This document shows positions 44,816 to 54,339 of a DNA stretch of 64,000 nucleotides, piece after piece. Where the stretch lies: contig NZ_JAIQDJ010000001.1 of assembly GCF_020034655.1 (NCBI RefSeq), positions 1,054,001 through 1,118,000 of the forward strand, given 5' to 3'. Both the position numbers and the translations under genes were made by a program. Source of the DNA: Thermomonas beijingensis (GTDB taxonomy: Bacteria > Pseudomonadota > Gammaproteobacteria > Xanthomonadales > Xanthomonadaceae). Numbering within the stretch: the stretch's first letter is position 1; each line of letters opens with the position of its first letter. The notes beneath the pieces are model-generated. The model saw only the letters and a program-made list of their open reading frames with translations, was not told the origin of the DNA and ran no database searches.

Positions 44816-45924
44816 TTGATTTCAACGCGCTGGCGCAGGCCGGCATCCGCAGCCTGCGTGCGTATGACCCCGGTCACGATCTGGTGGCACTGCGCCGGCA
44901 AGCCGCGCAGCCCTTGCTGGAATTGGGTTCCAATGAAAACCCGTATGGTGCCAGCCGGCTGGCCAAACAGGCGATCATTGCGGCGCTGGATGGCGCGCAT
45001 GTCTATCCCGATCCACTGGGTGGGGATTTGAAGCGTGCATTGGCGGCCACGCATGGCGTGGCGGCCGCAAATATCGTGCTGGGCAATGGCAGCCACGAAT
45101 TGCTGATGCAGTTTGCGCAAGTGTTTGCGGGCGCGGGCGACGAAGTGGTGGCCGCGCAGTATGGCTTTGCGGTGTATGCGCTGGCGGCGCAGGCCGCAGG
45201 TGCGGCACTGCGGCTTGCACCGGCTTTGCCCAACAATCACGCGATGCCGCGCGGGCATGATCTGGACGCGCTGCTTGCCGCCATCACTGCGCAGACCAAG
45301 CTGGTGTATCTGGCCAATCCCAATAACCCTACCGGCACGTGGTATTCGCAGGCGGCATTCGCTGCATTTTTGGCCAAGGTGCCACCCACGGTATTGGTGG
45401 TGGTGGATGAGGCCTATGCCGAATTCGTGGATGCCCCCGACTACGCCAGCGCGTTGCTGTTGTTGGCGCAGCATCCCAACCTGATTGTCACCCGCACCTT
45501 CAGCAAGGCGTATGCGCTGGCGGGGCTGCGCGTGGGGTTTGCGATTGCGCACCCCGATTGCATTGCAGTCATGGAGCGCGTGCGCGAGAGTTTCAACGTC
45601 AATGCATTGGGGTTGGCGGCAGCGGAAGCGGCGTTGGCCGATAATGAGCATCTGGCGGCATCGGTGGCGGGCAATCGCGTGCAGCGCGATGCGCTGGCAG
45701 CGGCGCTGCGCCAGCGCGGCCTTACCGTGGCACCTTCGCAAACCAATTTTTTGTTGGTGGCATTAGGTGAAGCTGCTTCGCGGATCGAGGCTGCATTGGT
45801 TGCACGTGGCGTGATTTTGCGGCCAATGGGCGGCTATGGCTTGGGTGAGTGCCTGCGCATCACGGTGGGCACGGCGCAGGCCAATGCACGCCTGCTGGCG
45901 GCGCTGGATGAGGTGATGGCGTGA
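44812..45924 (+). CDS. hisC: Histidinol-phosphate / aromatic aminotransferase
   Basis: PLP class I/II aminotransferase of 370 residues: ELGSNENPYGAS near the N-terminus, VYLANPNNPTGTW, VVVDEAYAEF and the PLP lysine in TRTFSKAYALAGLRVG. Located between pheA and aroA rather than in a his operon, it is likely the HisHb/HisC2-type enzyme that transaminates phenylpyruvate and hydroxyphenylpyruvate; activity on histidinol phosphate is possible but unproven. Confidence 0.92.
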   Translation: MIDFNALAQAGIRSLRAYDPGHDLVALRRQAAQPLLELGSNENPYGASRLAKQAIIAALDGAHVYPDPLGGDLKRALAATHGVAAANIVLGNGSHELLMQFAQVFAGAGDEVVAAQYGFAVYALAAQAAGAALRLAPALPNNHAMPRGHDLDALLAAITAQTKLVYLANPNNPTGTWYSQAAFAAFLAKVPPTVLVVVDEAYAEFVDAPDYASALLLLAQHPNLIVTRTFSKAYALAGLRVGFAIAHPDCIAVMERVRESFNVNALGLAAAEAALADNEHLAASVAGNRVQRDALAAALRQRGLTVAPSQTNFLLVALGEAASRIEAALVARGVILRPMGGYGLGECLRITVGTAQANARLLAALDEVMA

Positions 45925-47222
45925 GTGGCATGCACTGGACGGCGCATGCAGGCACGCCATTGCAAGGCGTGTTGGGCATCCCCGGTGACAAATCGGTCTC
46001 GCACCGGTCGGTGATGTTTGCCGCATTGGCCGATGGCATCTCCACCATCGATGGGTTTTTGGAAGGCGAAGACACCCGCGCCACCGCAGCCATCTTCGAA
46101 TGCTTGGGCGTGCGTATCGAAACTCCATCGCCGTCGCGGCGCGTGGTGCACGGTGTGGGTATCGACGGTTTGCAGCCTGGCGCTGCGCCACTGGACTGCG
46201 GCAATGCCGGCACCGGGATGCGTTTGCTTGCAGGCTTGTTGGCAGCGCAACGGTTTGATTCCGTATTGATTGGCGATGCTTCGCTCAGCAAACGGCCGAT
46301 GCGGCGCGTCACCGTGCCGCTGGCGAAGATGGGCGCGCGCATCGACACGGAGGAGGGCGGCACGCCGCCGCTGCGCATCCATGGCGGCCAGCCGCTGGTC
46401 GGCATCGACCACACGCTGGAAGTAGCCAGCGCGCAGGTGAAGTCGGCCCTGCTGCTGGCTGGGTTGTATGCGCACGGTGAGACCGTGGTGCGCGAGCCGC
46501 ACCCGACCCGCGATTACACCGAACGCATGCTGTCGGCGTTCGGCGTGGAGATTGAATTCTCGCCCGGGTTTGCGCGGCTGCGCGGCGGCCAGCGCCTGCG
46601 CGCCACCGATGTGGCGGTACCGGCAGACTTCTCCTCGGCGGCGTTCTTCCTGGTCGCGGCCAGTATTGTTCCAGGCTCCGAGCTACGCCTGCGGCAAGTG
46701 GGCCTGAACCCGCGGCGCACCGGCTTGCTCACCGCGCTGCGGATGATGGGTGCCGACATCACCGAAGAACGCAGCGGCATGCACGGCGGCGAGCCAGTGG
46801 CCGATTTGCGGGTGCGCTACGCGCCGCTGCACGGGATCGAAGTGCCGGAAGCGCTGGTGCCCGACATGATCGACGAATTCCCGGCGCTGTTCATTGCCGC
46901 CGCTTGCGCCGAAGGCCCCACCGTGGTGCGTGGCGCGGCCGAGTTGCGGGTGAAGGAATCCGACCGCTTGGGCGTAATGGCGGCTGGCTTGCGCACACTC
47001 GGGCTGCAAGTGGATGAAACCCCCGATGGCGCCACCATTCACCCCGGCGCGATGCATGGTGGTCAGATCGCCAGCCAGCACGACCACCGCATTGCAATGG
47101 CATTTGCGGTCGCCGCGCAGCGCGCGACTGGCGAGCTGCTGATTCGCGATGTGGAGACCGTGGCAACGTCATTCCCGGGCTTTGCGGAGCTGGCGCGTGC
47201 GGCAGGGTTCGGGTTGGTTTGA
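45921..47222 (+). CDS. aroA: 3-phosphoshikimate 1-carboxyvinyltransferase (EPSP synthase)
   Basis: Penultimate shikimate-pathway enzyme; 433 residues. Starts at GTG overlapping the hisC stop (an ATG lies 9 nt downstream). Motifs: GIPGDKSVSHRSVMFAALADG, GNAGTGMRLLAG, the DFSSAAFFL segment, and RVKESDRLGVMAAGL. It ends 6 nt from the convergent kmo stop, with no terminator between them, so transcripts must run into each other. Confidence 0.96.
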   Translation: MSGMHWTAHAGTPLQGVLGIPGDKSVSHRSVMFAALADGISTIDGFLEGEDTRATAAIFECLGVRIETPSPSRRVVHGVGIDGLQPGAAPLDCGNAGTGMRLLAGLLAAQRFDSVLIGDASLSKRPMRRVTVPLAKMGARIDTEEGGTPPLRIHGGQPLVGIDHTLEVASAQVKSALLLAGLYAHGETVVREPHPTRDYTERMLSAFGVEIEFSPGFARLRGGQRLRATDVAVPADFSSAAFFLVAASIVPGSELRLRQVGLNPRRTGLLTALRMMGADITEERSGMHGGEPVADLRVRYAPLHGIEVPEALVPDMIDEFPALFIAAACAEGPTVVRGAAELRVKESDRLGVMAAGLRTLGLQVDETPDGATIHPGAMHGGQIASQHDHRIAMAFAVAAQRATGELLIRDVETVATSFPGFAELARAAGFGLV

Positions 47223-47228
47223 AACCGG

Positions 47229-48575
47229 TTACAGCGGCGATAGCTGCGTCATGATAGCGGCATCCAATGTGCCCCAATCCACGCTATCCAGGCTGTGCAA
47301 ACCGCACGTGGCATTGGCCAGCAGCTTGCGTTGCACATCGCTACGGTGCAGCGCCACGGCGTAGGGAACGCGCATGAACGTCACCATCGTGTAGTGCGGC
47401 ACAAAGCGGCCTGGATGGCGCGCTTGCAGCAGCAATTCCAATTGCCGCTGCAGCAGGAAATCGGCATCGTCGACTTTGTCGCGCATTTCAATGTAGTTTT
47501 CCAATGCCATTTGCTGGATTGCCTCGGCATTGGGCTTGCGCTCGGCTTCGAATGCGGTGAACGCTTCGGCCAGGGATGCGGTAACGGTCAGATGTTCGGC
47601 CAGCGCCACGCAATCTTCGAACGCACAATTCATGCCTTGCCCGTGGAACGGCACCATGGCGTGTGCGGCGTCACCCAGCAGCACCGCTTGCCCGCCCAGG
47701 TGCCAATGGTCCAGATACAAGGTGGCCAACGTGCCCACCGGGTTGGCCTCAAAGTCATGTTGCAACCTGGGAATCAGTGGCAACGTATCGGGGAAGTCGC
47801 GTGCAAACAATGCCTGCGCCTGCTCACCGGTTTGTACCTGCGCAAAACTGGGATAACTGCCCGCGTGCGGCATGAACAAGGTCACCGTGAAGGTGCGTTC
47901 GTCATTGGGTAACGCAATGCACATGTAGTGGCCACGTGGCCAGATATGCAGGGCATTGGGCTCGATGCGAAAGCCACCGTCGGCGGCGGGCGGGATTTCC
48001 AGTTCCTTGTAGCCGTGGTCCAGCCACTCGGTGCGTTCGCCCAGCGGTTGCACTTTCGCGATCTCGGTGCGCAGGGTAGAGCCGGCGCCGTCCGCGCCGA
48101 CCAGCGCGCGGAACGCGCGGGTCACGGAATCGGTGTGGTGGCGGAAGGTGGCGACATGGTCGACGAAGTCCACCTGCTCCAGCGCGTGGTCGAAATGCAG
48201 GCGCGCACCGTGCGATTCGGCGATGTCGAGCAGCACGATATTGAGCTCGCCACGACTGATCGAGTAAATCACTTCGGAATCATCGCGCCCGTAGCGTTGC
48301 AAACCCGGCGTGCCGTGCAGCGGGTGCACATAACGGCCGCGCATCATCACCGCCTGCTGCAGCACGGCCTCGTCGGCGCCGGCCTGGCGCAGCGCGTGCA
48401 GGCCGCGCTCGGCCAGTGCCAGGTTGATTGAACGCCCGCCGGCATAGCCATCAATGCGCGGGTCGCCGCGCCGTTCGAACACATCCACCGACCAACCGCG
48501 CCGGGCCAGCAGGATGGCGAGCAGGGCGCCGGCCAGGCCGCCGCCGATGAGGGTGATGCCGCGCTCAGCGTCCAT
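47229..48575 (-). CDS. kmo: Kynurenine 3-monooxygenase
   Basis: FAD-dependent hydroxylase making 3-hydroxykynurenine; 448 residues. FAD motifs: ITLIGGGLAGALLAILLARR, ALVGADGAGSTLR and VLLGDAAHAMVPFHGQGMN; a C-terminal hydrophobic region (about 405-430) matches the family. Its start overlaps the kynU stop by 11 nt. Codon composition changes along the gene: the 5' third is as GC-rich as kynU, while the 3' part resembles the rest of the window. Confidence 0.94.
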   Translation of the reverse strand: MDAERGITLIGGGLAGALLAILLARRGWSVDVFERRGDPRIDGYAGGRSINLALAERGLHALRQAGADEAVLQQAVMMRGRYVHPLHGTPGLQRYGRDDSEVIYSISRGELNIVLLDIAESHGARLHFDHALEQVDFVDHVATFRHHTDSVTRAFRALVGADGAGSTLRTEIAKVQPLGERTEWLDHGYKELEIPPAADGGFRIEPNALHIWPRGHYMCIALPNDERTFTVTLFMPHAGSYPSFAQVQTGEQAQALFARDFPDTLPLIPRLQHDFEANPVGTLATLYLDHWHLGGQAVLLGDAAHAMVPFHGQGMNCAFEDCVALAEHLTVTASLAEAFTAFEAERKPNAEAIQQMALENYIEMRDKVDDADFLLQRQLELLLQARHPGRFVPHYTMVTFMRVPYAVALHRSDVQRKLLANATCGLHSLDSVDWGTLDAAIMTQLSPL

Positions 48576-49851
48576 CGCGCCACTCCTTCACGGTGCGGGC
48601 AAAGCGCAGCACGTCGGCGAAACGGTTGTACAGCGGCACCGGCGCGATGCGGATCACGTCCGGCTCGCGCCAGTCGCCCTGCACGCCGCGTGAGGCGAGG
48701 AAGTCGAACAGCTCACGGCCGCGTTCACGGCCGCGTTCACGGCCGCCGATGACGCGCAGGGAGAGTTGGCAGCCGCGTCGCGCCGGTTCGCGTGGCGTCA
48801 GCACCTGCAGCACGTCGCGCAGCTCGGCATCGATCAGCGCTTCGAGATAGCCGGTGAGCGCTTCCGATTTCGTCCGCAGCGCCGGCAGCGTGGCGCGATC
48901 GAACTGCTCCAGCGAAGCGCGCAGCGGGGCTAGGCCGAGGATCGGCGGGTTGGACAGCTGCCAGCCGTCGGCGCCCGGCGTGGCCGAGAACTGCGGGCCC
49001 ATCCTGAAGCGCACCGACGCATCGTTGCCCCACCAGCCGGCGAAGCGCGGGCGCTCGGTGCGCGCGTGGCGCTCGTGGACGAAGCAGCCGGCGACCGCGC
49101 CCGGCCCGGCGTTCATGTACTTGTAGTGGCACCAGACCGCGAAGTCGGCGTCGGCGTCGTGCAACCGCAGCGGCAGGTTGCCGACCGCGTGGGCCAGGTC
49201 GAAGCCGACCACGGCGCCCGCGGCATGCCCCAGTCGCGCGATCTCCTTCAGGTCGAACGCCTGCCCGGTGCGGTACTGCACGCCCGGCCACACGATGGTG
49301 GCCAGCCGCGGGCCATGCTCGGCGATGGCGCGCTCGATGGCGGCCATCGAGAAGGTGCCATCGGCGTTGTCCGGCGCCACCTCGACCAGCGCCTCGGCCG
49401 GATCGAAGCCATGGAAACGCACCTGCGATTCCAGCGCGTAGCGGTCGGAGGGGAAGGCGCCTGCCTCCATCAGCAGCACCGGGCGCTCGCGGGTCGGCCG
49501 GTAGAAGCTGACCAGCATGAAGTGCAGGTTGGCGGTCAGCGAGTTCATCGCCACCACTTCCTGCGGCTGCGCGCCGACCACGCGCGCCAGCGGGTCGCGC
49601 ACCAGTTCGTGGTAGGGCATCCACTGCGCGTTGCCGGTGAAGTGGCCTTCCACCGCCTCGCGCGCCCACTTGTCCAGCACTTCCTCGACGTGCGCCCGCG
49701 CGCCCTTCGGTTGCAGGCCCAGCGAGTTGCCGACGAAATAGGCCTGCGGCGCACCGTCATGCAGCGGCAGGTGGAACTCGTCGCGGAAATGGCGCAGCGG
49801 GTCGGCTGCATCGAGCGCGGACGCGTGGTGGTCGTTGAACAGTTCGGTCAT
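48565..49851 (-). CDS. kynU: Kynureninase
   Basis: PLP hydrolase that cleaves kynurenine or 3-hydroxykynurenine to (3-hydroxy)anthranilate and alanine; 428 residues. Motifs: [47 protein letters not shown] and the PLP lysine in [17 protein letters not shown]. Near the C-terminus the usual GGRExGRELF turn is lengthened by a 12-bp tandem repeat giving [14 protein letters not shown]. The start [11 protein letters not shown] overlaps the ACMSD stop by ATGA. The longer open frame upstream is inside ACMSD. Confidence 0.95.
   Translation of the reverse strand: MTELFNDHHASALDAADPLRHFRDEFHLPLHDGAPQAYFVGNSLGLQPKGARAHVEEVLDKWAREAVEGHFTGNAQWMPYHELVRDPLARVVGAQPQEVVAMNSLTANLHFMLVSFYRPTRERPVLLMEAGAFPSDRYALESQVRFHGFDPAEALVEVAPDNADGTFSMAAIERAIAEHGPRLATIVWPGVQYRTGQAFDLKEIARLGHAAGAVVGFDLAHAVGNLPLRLHDADADFAVWCHYKYMNAGPGAVAGCFVHERHARTERPRFAGWWGNDASVRFRMGPQFSATPGADGWQLSNPPILGLAPLRASLEQFDRATLPALRTKSEALTGYLEALIDAELRDVLQVLTPREPARRGCQLSLRVIGGRERGRERGRELFDFLASRGVQGDWREPDVIRIAPVPLYNRFADVLRFARTVKEWRDGR
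48713..48748 (-). repeat. 12-bp tandem repeat inside kynU (3 units)
   Basis: Unit TCACGGCCGCGT on the plus strand, two exact copies plus a third differing at its last two bases. Its length is a multiple of three, so changes in copy number insert or delete four residues (R-G-R-E type) without breaking the frame. Confidence 0.85.
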
Positions 49852-50858
49852 GCAAACCTCGATGCGGACAGGCCCAGCCATTCCAGCGCGGTGCCGTGGT
49901 AAAGCCGTGCGCGCTGCGCGTCGGCCAGGTCGAGCCGCTCGATGCCTTCGCCCGGTACCTGTTCGCCCAGCGGGAACGGATAATCGGTGCCCAGCATCAC
50001 CCGCTCGCTGCCGCAGGCTTCGAGCAGGTAGCGCAGCGCGGCGTCGTCCGCCACCCAGGAGTCGAAATAGAGGCGCTTCAGGTACTCGCGCGGATTGCGG
50101 AAGTTGTCGGTGGCCACCAGGTCCGGACGCATGTTGAACCCGTGTTCGATCCGCCCGATGGTGTAGGGGAAGCTGCCGCCGCCGTGGGCCAGCGCGATGC
50201 GCAGCTTCGGCAGCCGTTCCAGCACGCCGCCGAACACCAGGCAGCAGGCGGCGCGCGACTGCTCCGCCGGCATCCCGACCAGCCACGGCAGCCAGTATTT
50301 CGGCATCGACTCGGCGCCCATCATGTCCCACGGATGCACCAGGATCGCCGCGCCCAGCTCGCTGGCGGCTTCGAAGAACTCGAACAGCTCCGGTGCGTCG
50401 AGGTTCCAGTCGCCGATATGCGAACCGATCTGCACGCCCTGCAGGCCCAGTTCGTCCATGCAGCGTTCCAGCTCGCGCACGGCGAGCTGCGGCGACTGCA
50501 ACGGCACCGTGCCGATGCCGGCGTAGTGGCGCGGGAAGTCGCGGCAGGTCTGCGCCATGTGGTCGTTGAGCGATATGTGCAGTTCCAGTGCCTGGTGCGC
50601 CTTGGCCCAGTAGCTGAACATCACCGGCACGGTGGACAGCACCTGCACCTGCACGCCGAAGCCGGCGTAGTCGTCGATGCGGATCTGCGGGTCCCAGGTC
50701 TTCGGCCAGATCTCGCGGAAGAACTTGCCGTCCTTGTAGATCCGGTGACGTCCGTCATCCCCGTGGTGGATCACCGGGAAGCGGGCGTCGCCGTATTTCG
50801 TGGCAAGGTCCGGCCAGTCGCGCGGCAGGTAGTGGGCGTGGGTGTCGATTTTGAGCAT
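49848..50858 (-). CDS. 2-amino-3-carboxymuconate-6-semialdehyde decarboxylase
   Basis: ACMSD (NbaD-type), a zinc amidohydrolase that diverts the 3-hydroxyanthranilate ring-cleavage product from quinolinate/NAD toward catabolism; 336 residues. Metal ligands: His7-x-His9 (DTHAHYLP), a His in LVHPWDMMG and the Asp in MLGTDYPFP, plus [11 protein letters not shown]. First gene of ACMSD-kynU-kmo; genes for tryptophan dioxygenase, formamidase and 3-hydroxyanthranilate dioxygenase are not in the window. Very high GC at third positions. Confidence 0.92.
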   Translation of the reverse strand: MLKIDTHAHYLPRDWPDLATKYGDARFPVIHHGDDGRHRIYKDGKFFREIWPKTWDPQIRIDDYAGFGVQVQVLSTVPVMFSYWAKAHQALELHISLNDHMAQTCRDFPRHYAGIGTVPLQSPQLAVRELERCMDELGLQGVQIGSHIGDWNLDAPELFEFFEAASELGAAILVHPWDMMGAESMPKYWLPWLVGMPAEQSRAACCLVFGGVLERLPKLRIALAHGGGSFPYTIGRIEHGFNMRPDLVATDNFRNPREYLKRLYFDSWVADDAALRYLLEACGSERVMLGTDYPFPLGEQVPGEGIERLDLADAQRARLYHGTALEWLGLSASRFA

Positions 50859-50864
50859 GACGCG

Positions 50865-50870
50865 ATTCTA
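50865..50870 (-). promoter_or_regulatory. -10 hexamer TAGAAT, 6 nt before the ACMSD start
   Basis: On the minus strand TAGAAT is followed by CGCGTC and the ATG of ACMSD. It would give a leaderless kynurenine-operon transcript. No ribosome binding site is present. Confidence 0.45.
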
Positions 50871-50906
50871 GGCCCTAGTGCGGGATATGGCGTCAGCAAC
50901 TCGCCG

Positions 50907-52565
50907 CTAGCCCTGTTCCAGCAACCGCTTCGCCGCCGCACGCGCCTCATCACTGACATCCGCACCGCCCAGCATGCGGGCGATTTCCTCGATGCGGCCA
51001 GCACTGTCCAGGGCGAGCACCGCCGATTGGGTGATGCCATCTTGCGCGGCTTTGCTGACGCGATATTGGGTGTGGCCGGCTGCCGCCACTTGCGGTTGGT
51101 GGGTGACACACAGCACTTGTTTGGATGCGCCAAGCTGCCGCAGCTTGGCGCCCACGGCAGCGGCCACGGCGCCACCGATGCCGGCATCGACTTCATCGAA
51201 GATCATGCAGGGCACGGCGTCCTGGCCTTGGGTGGCCACTTCGATCGCCAGCGAAATGCGCGAAAGTTCGCCACCCGAGGCCACTTTGCGCAGTGGGCGC
51301 GGCGGTTGGCCGGGGTTGGCGGCGACCAGGAATTCGGCGCGTTCGCTGCCGTTTGGATCCGGTATTGGATGGGCGTTGGCTTCGAGTTGGACGTCAAAAT
51401 GACCCCCGGCCATGCCCAGTTCGGCAATCAGCAGCGTCACGGCGGTAGCCAGGGTGCTGCCGCAATCGCGGCGCGAGGCGCGCAGTGCATCGGCGGCGTG
51501 TTGCCAATCGCTTTGCGCGCTGGCGATAGCGCGATCCAGCCGTTGCAGGGTGGCATCGGCATCGGCCAGTGCATCCAGTTCGATGGCGAGCGCGTCACGA
51601 TGGGCAGCAAGTTGGTCGGCAGGCACGCGGTGTTTGCGCGCCAAATCCTGCACGCGGGTGAGCTGGCGTTCGATCTCGGCCAGCGCATCGGGGTCCAGCT
51701 CCAAATCGCCACGGATGCGTTCCAGCAGGGCGAGTGCTTCATCCAGTTGGATGACTGCCGAGTCCAGCAGTGCATCCACATCACGCAAACGTGGCTCGTG
51801 GGCGACTTCACGTTGCAACCCGCTGCGCAGGTGCTGCACGCGGCTGGCCAGTGCGTCATCACCATTCAATGCAGTCAGCCCCGCTTCGCAAGCAGCAATG
51901 AGCGACGCCGCATGCGCGTGGCGGCGGTGGTTGGCGTCAAGTTCGGCCAGCACGGCAGGCTCCAGTGGCTGCGCCTGCAATTCGTGCAATTGGTGTTGCA
52001 GCCACTGTTGGCGGTCGGCCACATCGCCACGGGCGAGCAGGCTGGCGCGTTCTTCGGACAGTTGCTTCCAGCGTGTGGCGGTGTTGCGCACCGCGTCGAG
52101 CAGTGTGGCGTGGCGGGCAGCGGCATCGAGCAAATCCGTTTGCTGGCCGCGCACCAACAAGGCTTGTTGGGCGTGTTGGCCGTGAATTTCTACCAGTAAT
52201 CGCGCAAGTTCAGTCAATTGCACGATGGTGGCAGCACGGCCATTGATCCATGCCTTGCTGCCACCGTCTGCGCGCAGCGTGCGGCGTAGCTGGCAGGTGT
52301 CGCCCTCATCCAGTTCCGCGTCGGTCAGCCAAGCGCGGGCAAGCGGCGCATCGGCAAGATCAAACTCGGCTTCCAGCTCGGCGCGCTGTGCGCCATGGCG
52401 CACCACACCGGCATCGGCGCGGGCACCGGACAAGAAGCCCAGCGCATCCACCAGCAAGGATTTGCCAGCGCCGGTTTCACCGGAAATCACGGTCATACCC
52501 GCGCCAAACTCCAATGCGGCATGGGCAACAACGGCAAAATCCCGGATGGAAAGTCGAGTCAACAT
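50907..52565 (-). CDS. recN: DNA repair protein RecN
   Basis: SMC-like ATPase for double-strand-break repair; 552 residues. Walker A GETGAGKS and the start MLTRLSIRDFAVVAHAALEF; a coiled-coil middle (about 160-370); then the signature VASGGELSRISLAIEV and Walker B CMIFDEVDAGIGG. The open frame reaches 52853, but the family start is at 52565. Divergent from hrcA by 55-61 nt, the arrangement common in gamma- and betaproteobacteria. No LexA box is obvious upstream. Confidence 0.95.
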   Translation of the reverse strand: MLTRLSIRDFAVVAHAALEFGAGMTVISGETGAGKSLLVDALGFLSGARADAGVVRHGAQRAELEAEFDLADAPLARAWLTDAELDEGDTCQLRRTLRADGGSKAWINGRAATIVQLTELARLLVEIHGQHAQQALLVRGQQTDLLDAAARHATLLDAVRNTATRWKQLSEERASLLARGDVADRQQWLQHQLHELQAQPLEPAVLAELDANHRRHAHAASLIAACEAGLTALNGDDALASRVQHLRSGLQREVAHEPRLRDVDALLDSAVIQLDEALALLERIRGDLELDPDALAEIERQLTRVQDLARKHRVPADQLAAHRDALAIELDALADADATLQRLDRAIASAQSDWQHAADALRASRRDCGSTLATAVTLLIAELGMAGGHFDVQLEANAHPIPDPNGSERAEFLVAANPGQPPRPLRKVASGGELSRISLAIEVATQGQDAVPCMIFDEVDAGIGGAVAAAVGAKLRQLGASKQVLCVTHQPQVAAAGHTQYRVSKAAQDGITQSAVLALDSAGRIEEIARMLGGADVSDEARAAAKRLLEQG

Positions 52566-52626
52566 GGCTGCGCATTGTGCCTGCGCCCGCTTGCATGCGG
52601 TAGCGGTTGCGGCATACAACATGAGG

Positions 52627-53679
52627 ATGGCTCGAAAAACTGCCCACGACATTGCCCAAGACCCGCGTGCCCGGCAACTGCTGCGCACCTTGGTGGCGCG
52701 GCATATCCGCTCTGGCGAGCCGGTGGGCTCGCAGACCTTGGCCAAGCACGCGGGGCTGGATGTCAGCCCGGCCACCATCCGCAATATTCTGGCCACGCTG
52801 GAAGATGCCGGCCTGCTGGCCGCGCCGCATAGCAGTGCCGGCCGTGTGCCCACCGCACAGGGCTATCGCTTGTTTGTGGATACCCTGTTGCAGGTCAAGC
52901 CCTTGGCCGAGAGCGAAACCCGGAACTTGCGCAGCAGCTTGCAGGTGGGCGCGGGTACCCGCGCATTGCTGGACAGCACGTCGGAATTGCTGTCCACCAT
53001 GACCCATTTTGCCGGTATGGTGAGTGTGCCCAAGCGTGAAAGTTTTGCGTTCCGGCAAATTGATTTTGTGGCACTGGACCCGCAGCGGGTGTTGGCCATC
53101 GTGGTGTTTGCCGATGGCGAGGTGCAAAACCGCGTGGTGCAACTGCGGCGCGTGGTGACGCCGTCAGAACTGGAACAGGCAGCCAACTATCTGAACACGC
53201 ATTTTGCCGGGCAACCGCTGGGCTTGATTCGTGCAGGGTTGTTGGGCGAACTGCGCGCAGCACGCAGCGAGATGGAACGGCTGTTGGCCAGCTCGCTGGA
53301 ATTGGCCGAGCAAGCCTTTGCCCCCGCCAATGAGGACGACATGCTGGTGGCCGGGCAGACCCGCTTGCTGGGCCTGCAGGATATGGCCGACATGGAGCAG
53401 CTGCGCGCGCTGTTCGAAGCCTTCGCCGAAAAGCGCGAGCTGCTGCAATTGCTGGAACGCACCGCCAAAGCGCCGGGGATGCGCGTATTTATTGGCGAAG
53501 AGGCTGGCCTTGCATCATTGGAAGGGATGTCACTGGTGGCTGCGCCGTACGGCCGCGATGGCCGCGTGCTGGGGGTGTTGGGCGTGATTGGCCCCAGCCG
53601 CATGGCCTATGAACGGGTGATCCCGGTGGTGGATGCGGCAGCGGCGCTGTTGGGGGCCGCCTTGAATCCGGAGAGCTGA
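52627..53679 (+). CDS. hrcA: Heat-inducible transcription repressor HrcA
   Basis: Repressor that binds CIRCE inverted repeats, with a GroEL-dependent activity. About 350 residues: N-terminal winged helix ([52 protein letters not shown]) and a GAF-like C-terminal domain. I prefer ATG 52627 because TACAAC lies 6 nt before it; ATG 52621 adds two residues. No CIRCE sequence is seen in the hrcA, grpE, dnaK or dnaJ upstream regions, so its target is probably elsewhere (e.g. groESL). Confidence 0.93.
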   Translation: MARKTAHDIAQDPRARQLLRTLVARHIRSGEPVGSQTLAKHAGLDVSPATIRNILATLEDAGLLAAPHSSAGRVPTAQGYRLFVDTLLQVKPLAESETRNLRSSLQVGAGTRALLDSTSELLSTMTHFAGMVSVPKRESFAFRQIDFVALDPQRVLAIVVFADGEVQNRVVQLRRVVTPSELEQAANYLNTHFAGQPLGLIRAGLLGELRAARSEMERLLASSLELAEQAFAPANEDDMLVAGQTRLLGLQDMADMEQLRALFEAFAEKRELLQLLERTAKAPGMRVFIGEEAGLASLEGMSLVAAPYGRDGRVLGVLGVIGPSRMAYERVIPVVDAAAALLGAALNPES

Positions 53680-53689
53680 GCCCCCATCC
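53661..53689 (+). promoter_or_regulatory. RpoH (sigma-32) type promoter before grpE
   Basis: CTTGAA (53661-53666), 15-nt spacer, CCCCATCC (53682-53689), against the known consensus CTTGAA ... CCCCATNT: perfect -35 core and seven of eight at -10. It lies at the 3' end of hrcA, about 45 nt before the grpE ATG. Confidence 0.7.
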
Positions 53690-53732
53690 CCGGTGGCAGT
53701 GCGGCATTGGGCCGCGAATTCAAGCCGTGGAC

Positions 53733-54236
53733 ATGAGCATGGACCCGACGCAGGACACTAACGACGCCACCAACGAGGTGGATTCGCACGACCCCATCGA
53801 AGCACTGCACGCCGAAATCGAGCAGCTCAAGGCGCAATCCTTGGTCGAGCGCGCTGATCTGGACAACCAGCGCAAACGCTTGGCCCGCGACATCGAAATG
53901 GCGCGCAAGTTTGCCAACGAGCGTTTGCTGAGCGATTTGCTTCCGGTCTTCGATAGCCTGGATGCCGGTTTGAATGCGGCAAGTGGTGATACCGGCGCAC
54001 TGCGCGACGGGATGGAATTGACCTACAAGCAGCTATTGAAAGTGGCGGCCGATAACGGCATGGAAGTACTGGACCCCACCGGCCAGCCGTTCAATCCCGA
54101 GCATCACCAGGCCATCAGCCAGGGCGAGTCCGAGGGCGTTGCGCCCGGGCATGTGATCACCGTGTTCCAGAAAGGCTATGTGCTGAACGGACGGCTGTTG
54201 CGTCCGGCATTGGTCATCGTGGCGAAGCACGATTGA
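53733..54236 (+). CDS. grpE: Nucleotide exchange factor GrpE
   Basis: DnaK cochaperone; 167 residues from ATG 53733 (a GTG two codons earlier is possible). Acidic disordered N-terminus, long helix (about 25-75, [20 protein letters not shown]), and the C-terminal beta wing with [29 protein letters not shown]. Preceded by hrcA and an RpoH-type promoter and followed by dnaK. Confidence 0.95.
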   Translation: MSMDPTQDTNDATNEVDSHDPIEALHAEIEQLKAQSLVERADLDNQRKRLARDIEMARKFANERLLSDLLPVFDSLDAGLNAASGDTGALRDGMELTYKQLLKVAADNGMEVLDPTGQPFNPEHHQAISQGESEGVAPGHVITVFQKGYVLNGRLLRPALVIVAKHD

Positions 54237-54258
54237 CCGCAATTGATTGTTGCCAGGC

Positions 54259-54286
54259 CTTGAAGCCGGCTTCGGCATCCCCAAAT
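54259..54286 (+). promoter_or_regulatory. RpoH (sigma-32) type promoter before dnaK
   Basis: CTTGAA (54259-54264), 14-nt spacer, CCCCAAAT (54279-54286), one mismatch from CCCCATNT. Located in the 103-nt grpE-dnaK gap, predicting a dnaK leader of about 45 nt. Confidence 0.65.
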
Positions 54287-54339
54287 AACGACCATCGGCG
54301 CAGTGCGCCATTGCATACCAAACTCAAGAGGACACTGTC

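Noticed and set aside
52566-52626. CIRCE operator before hrcA
   Set aside because: I looked for TTAGCACTC/GAGTGCTAA here and before grpE, dnaK and dnaJ and found none.
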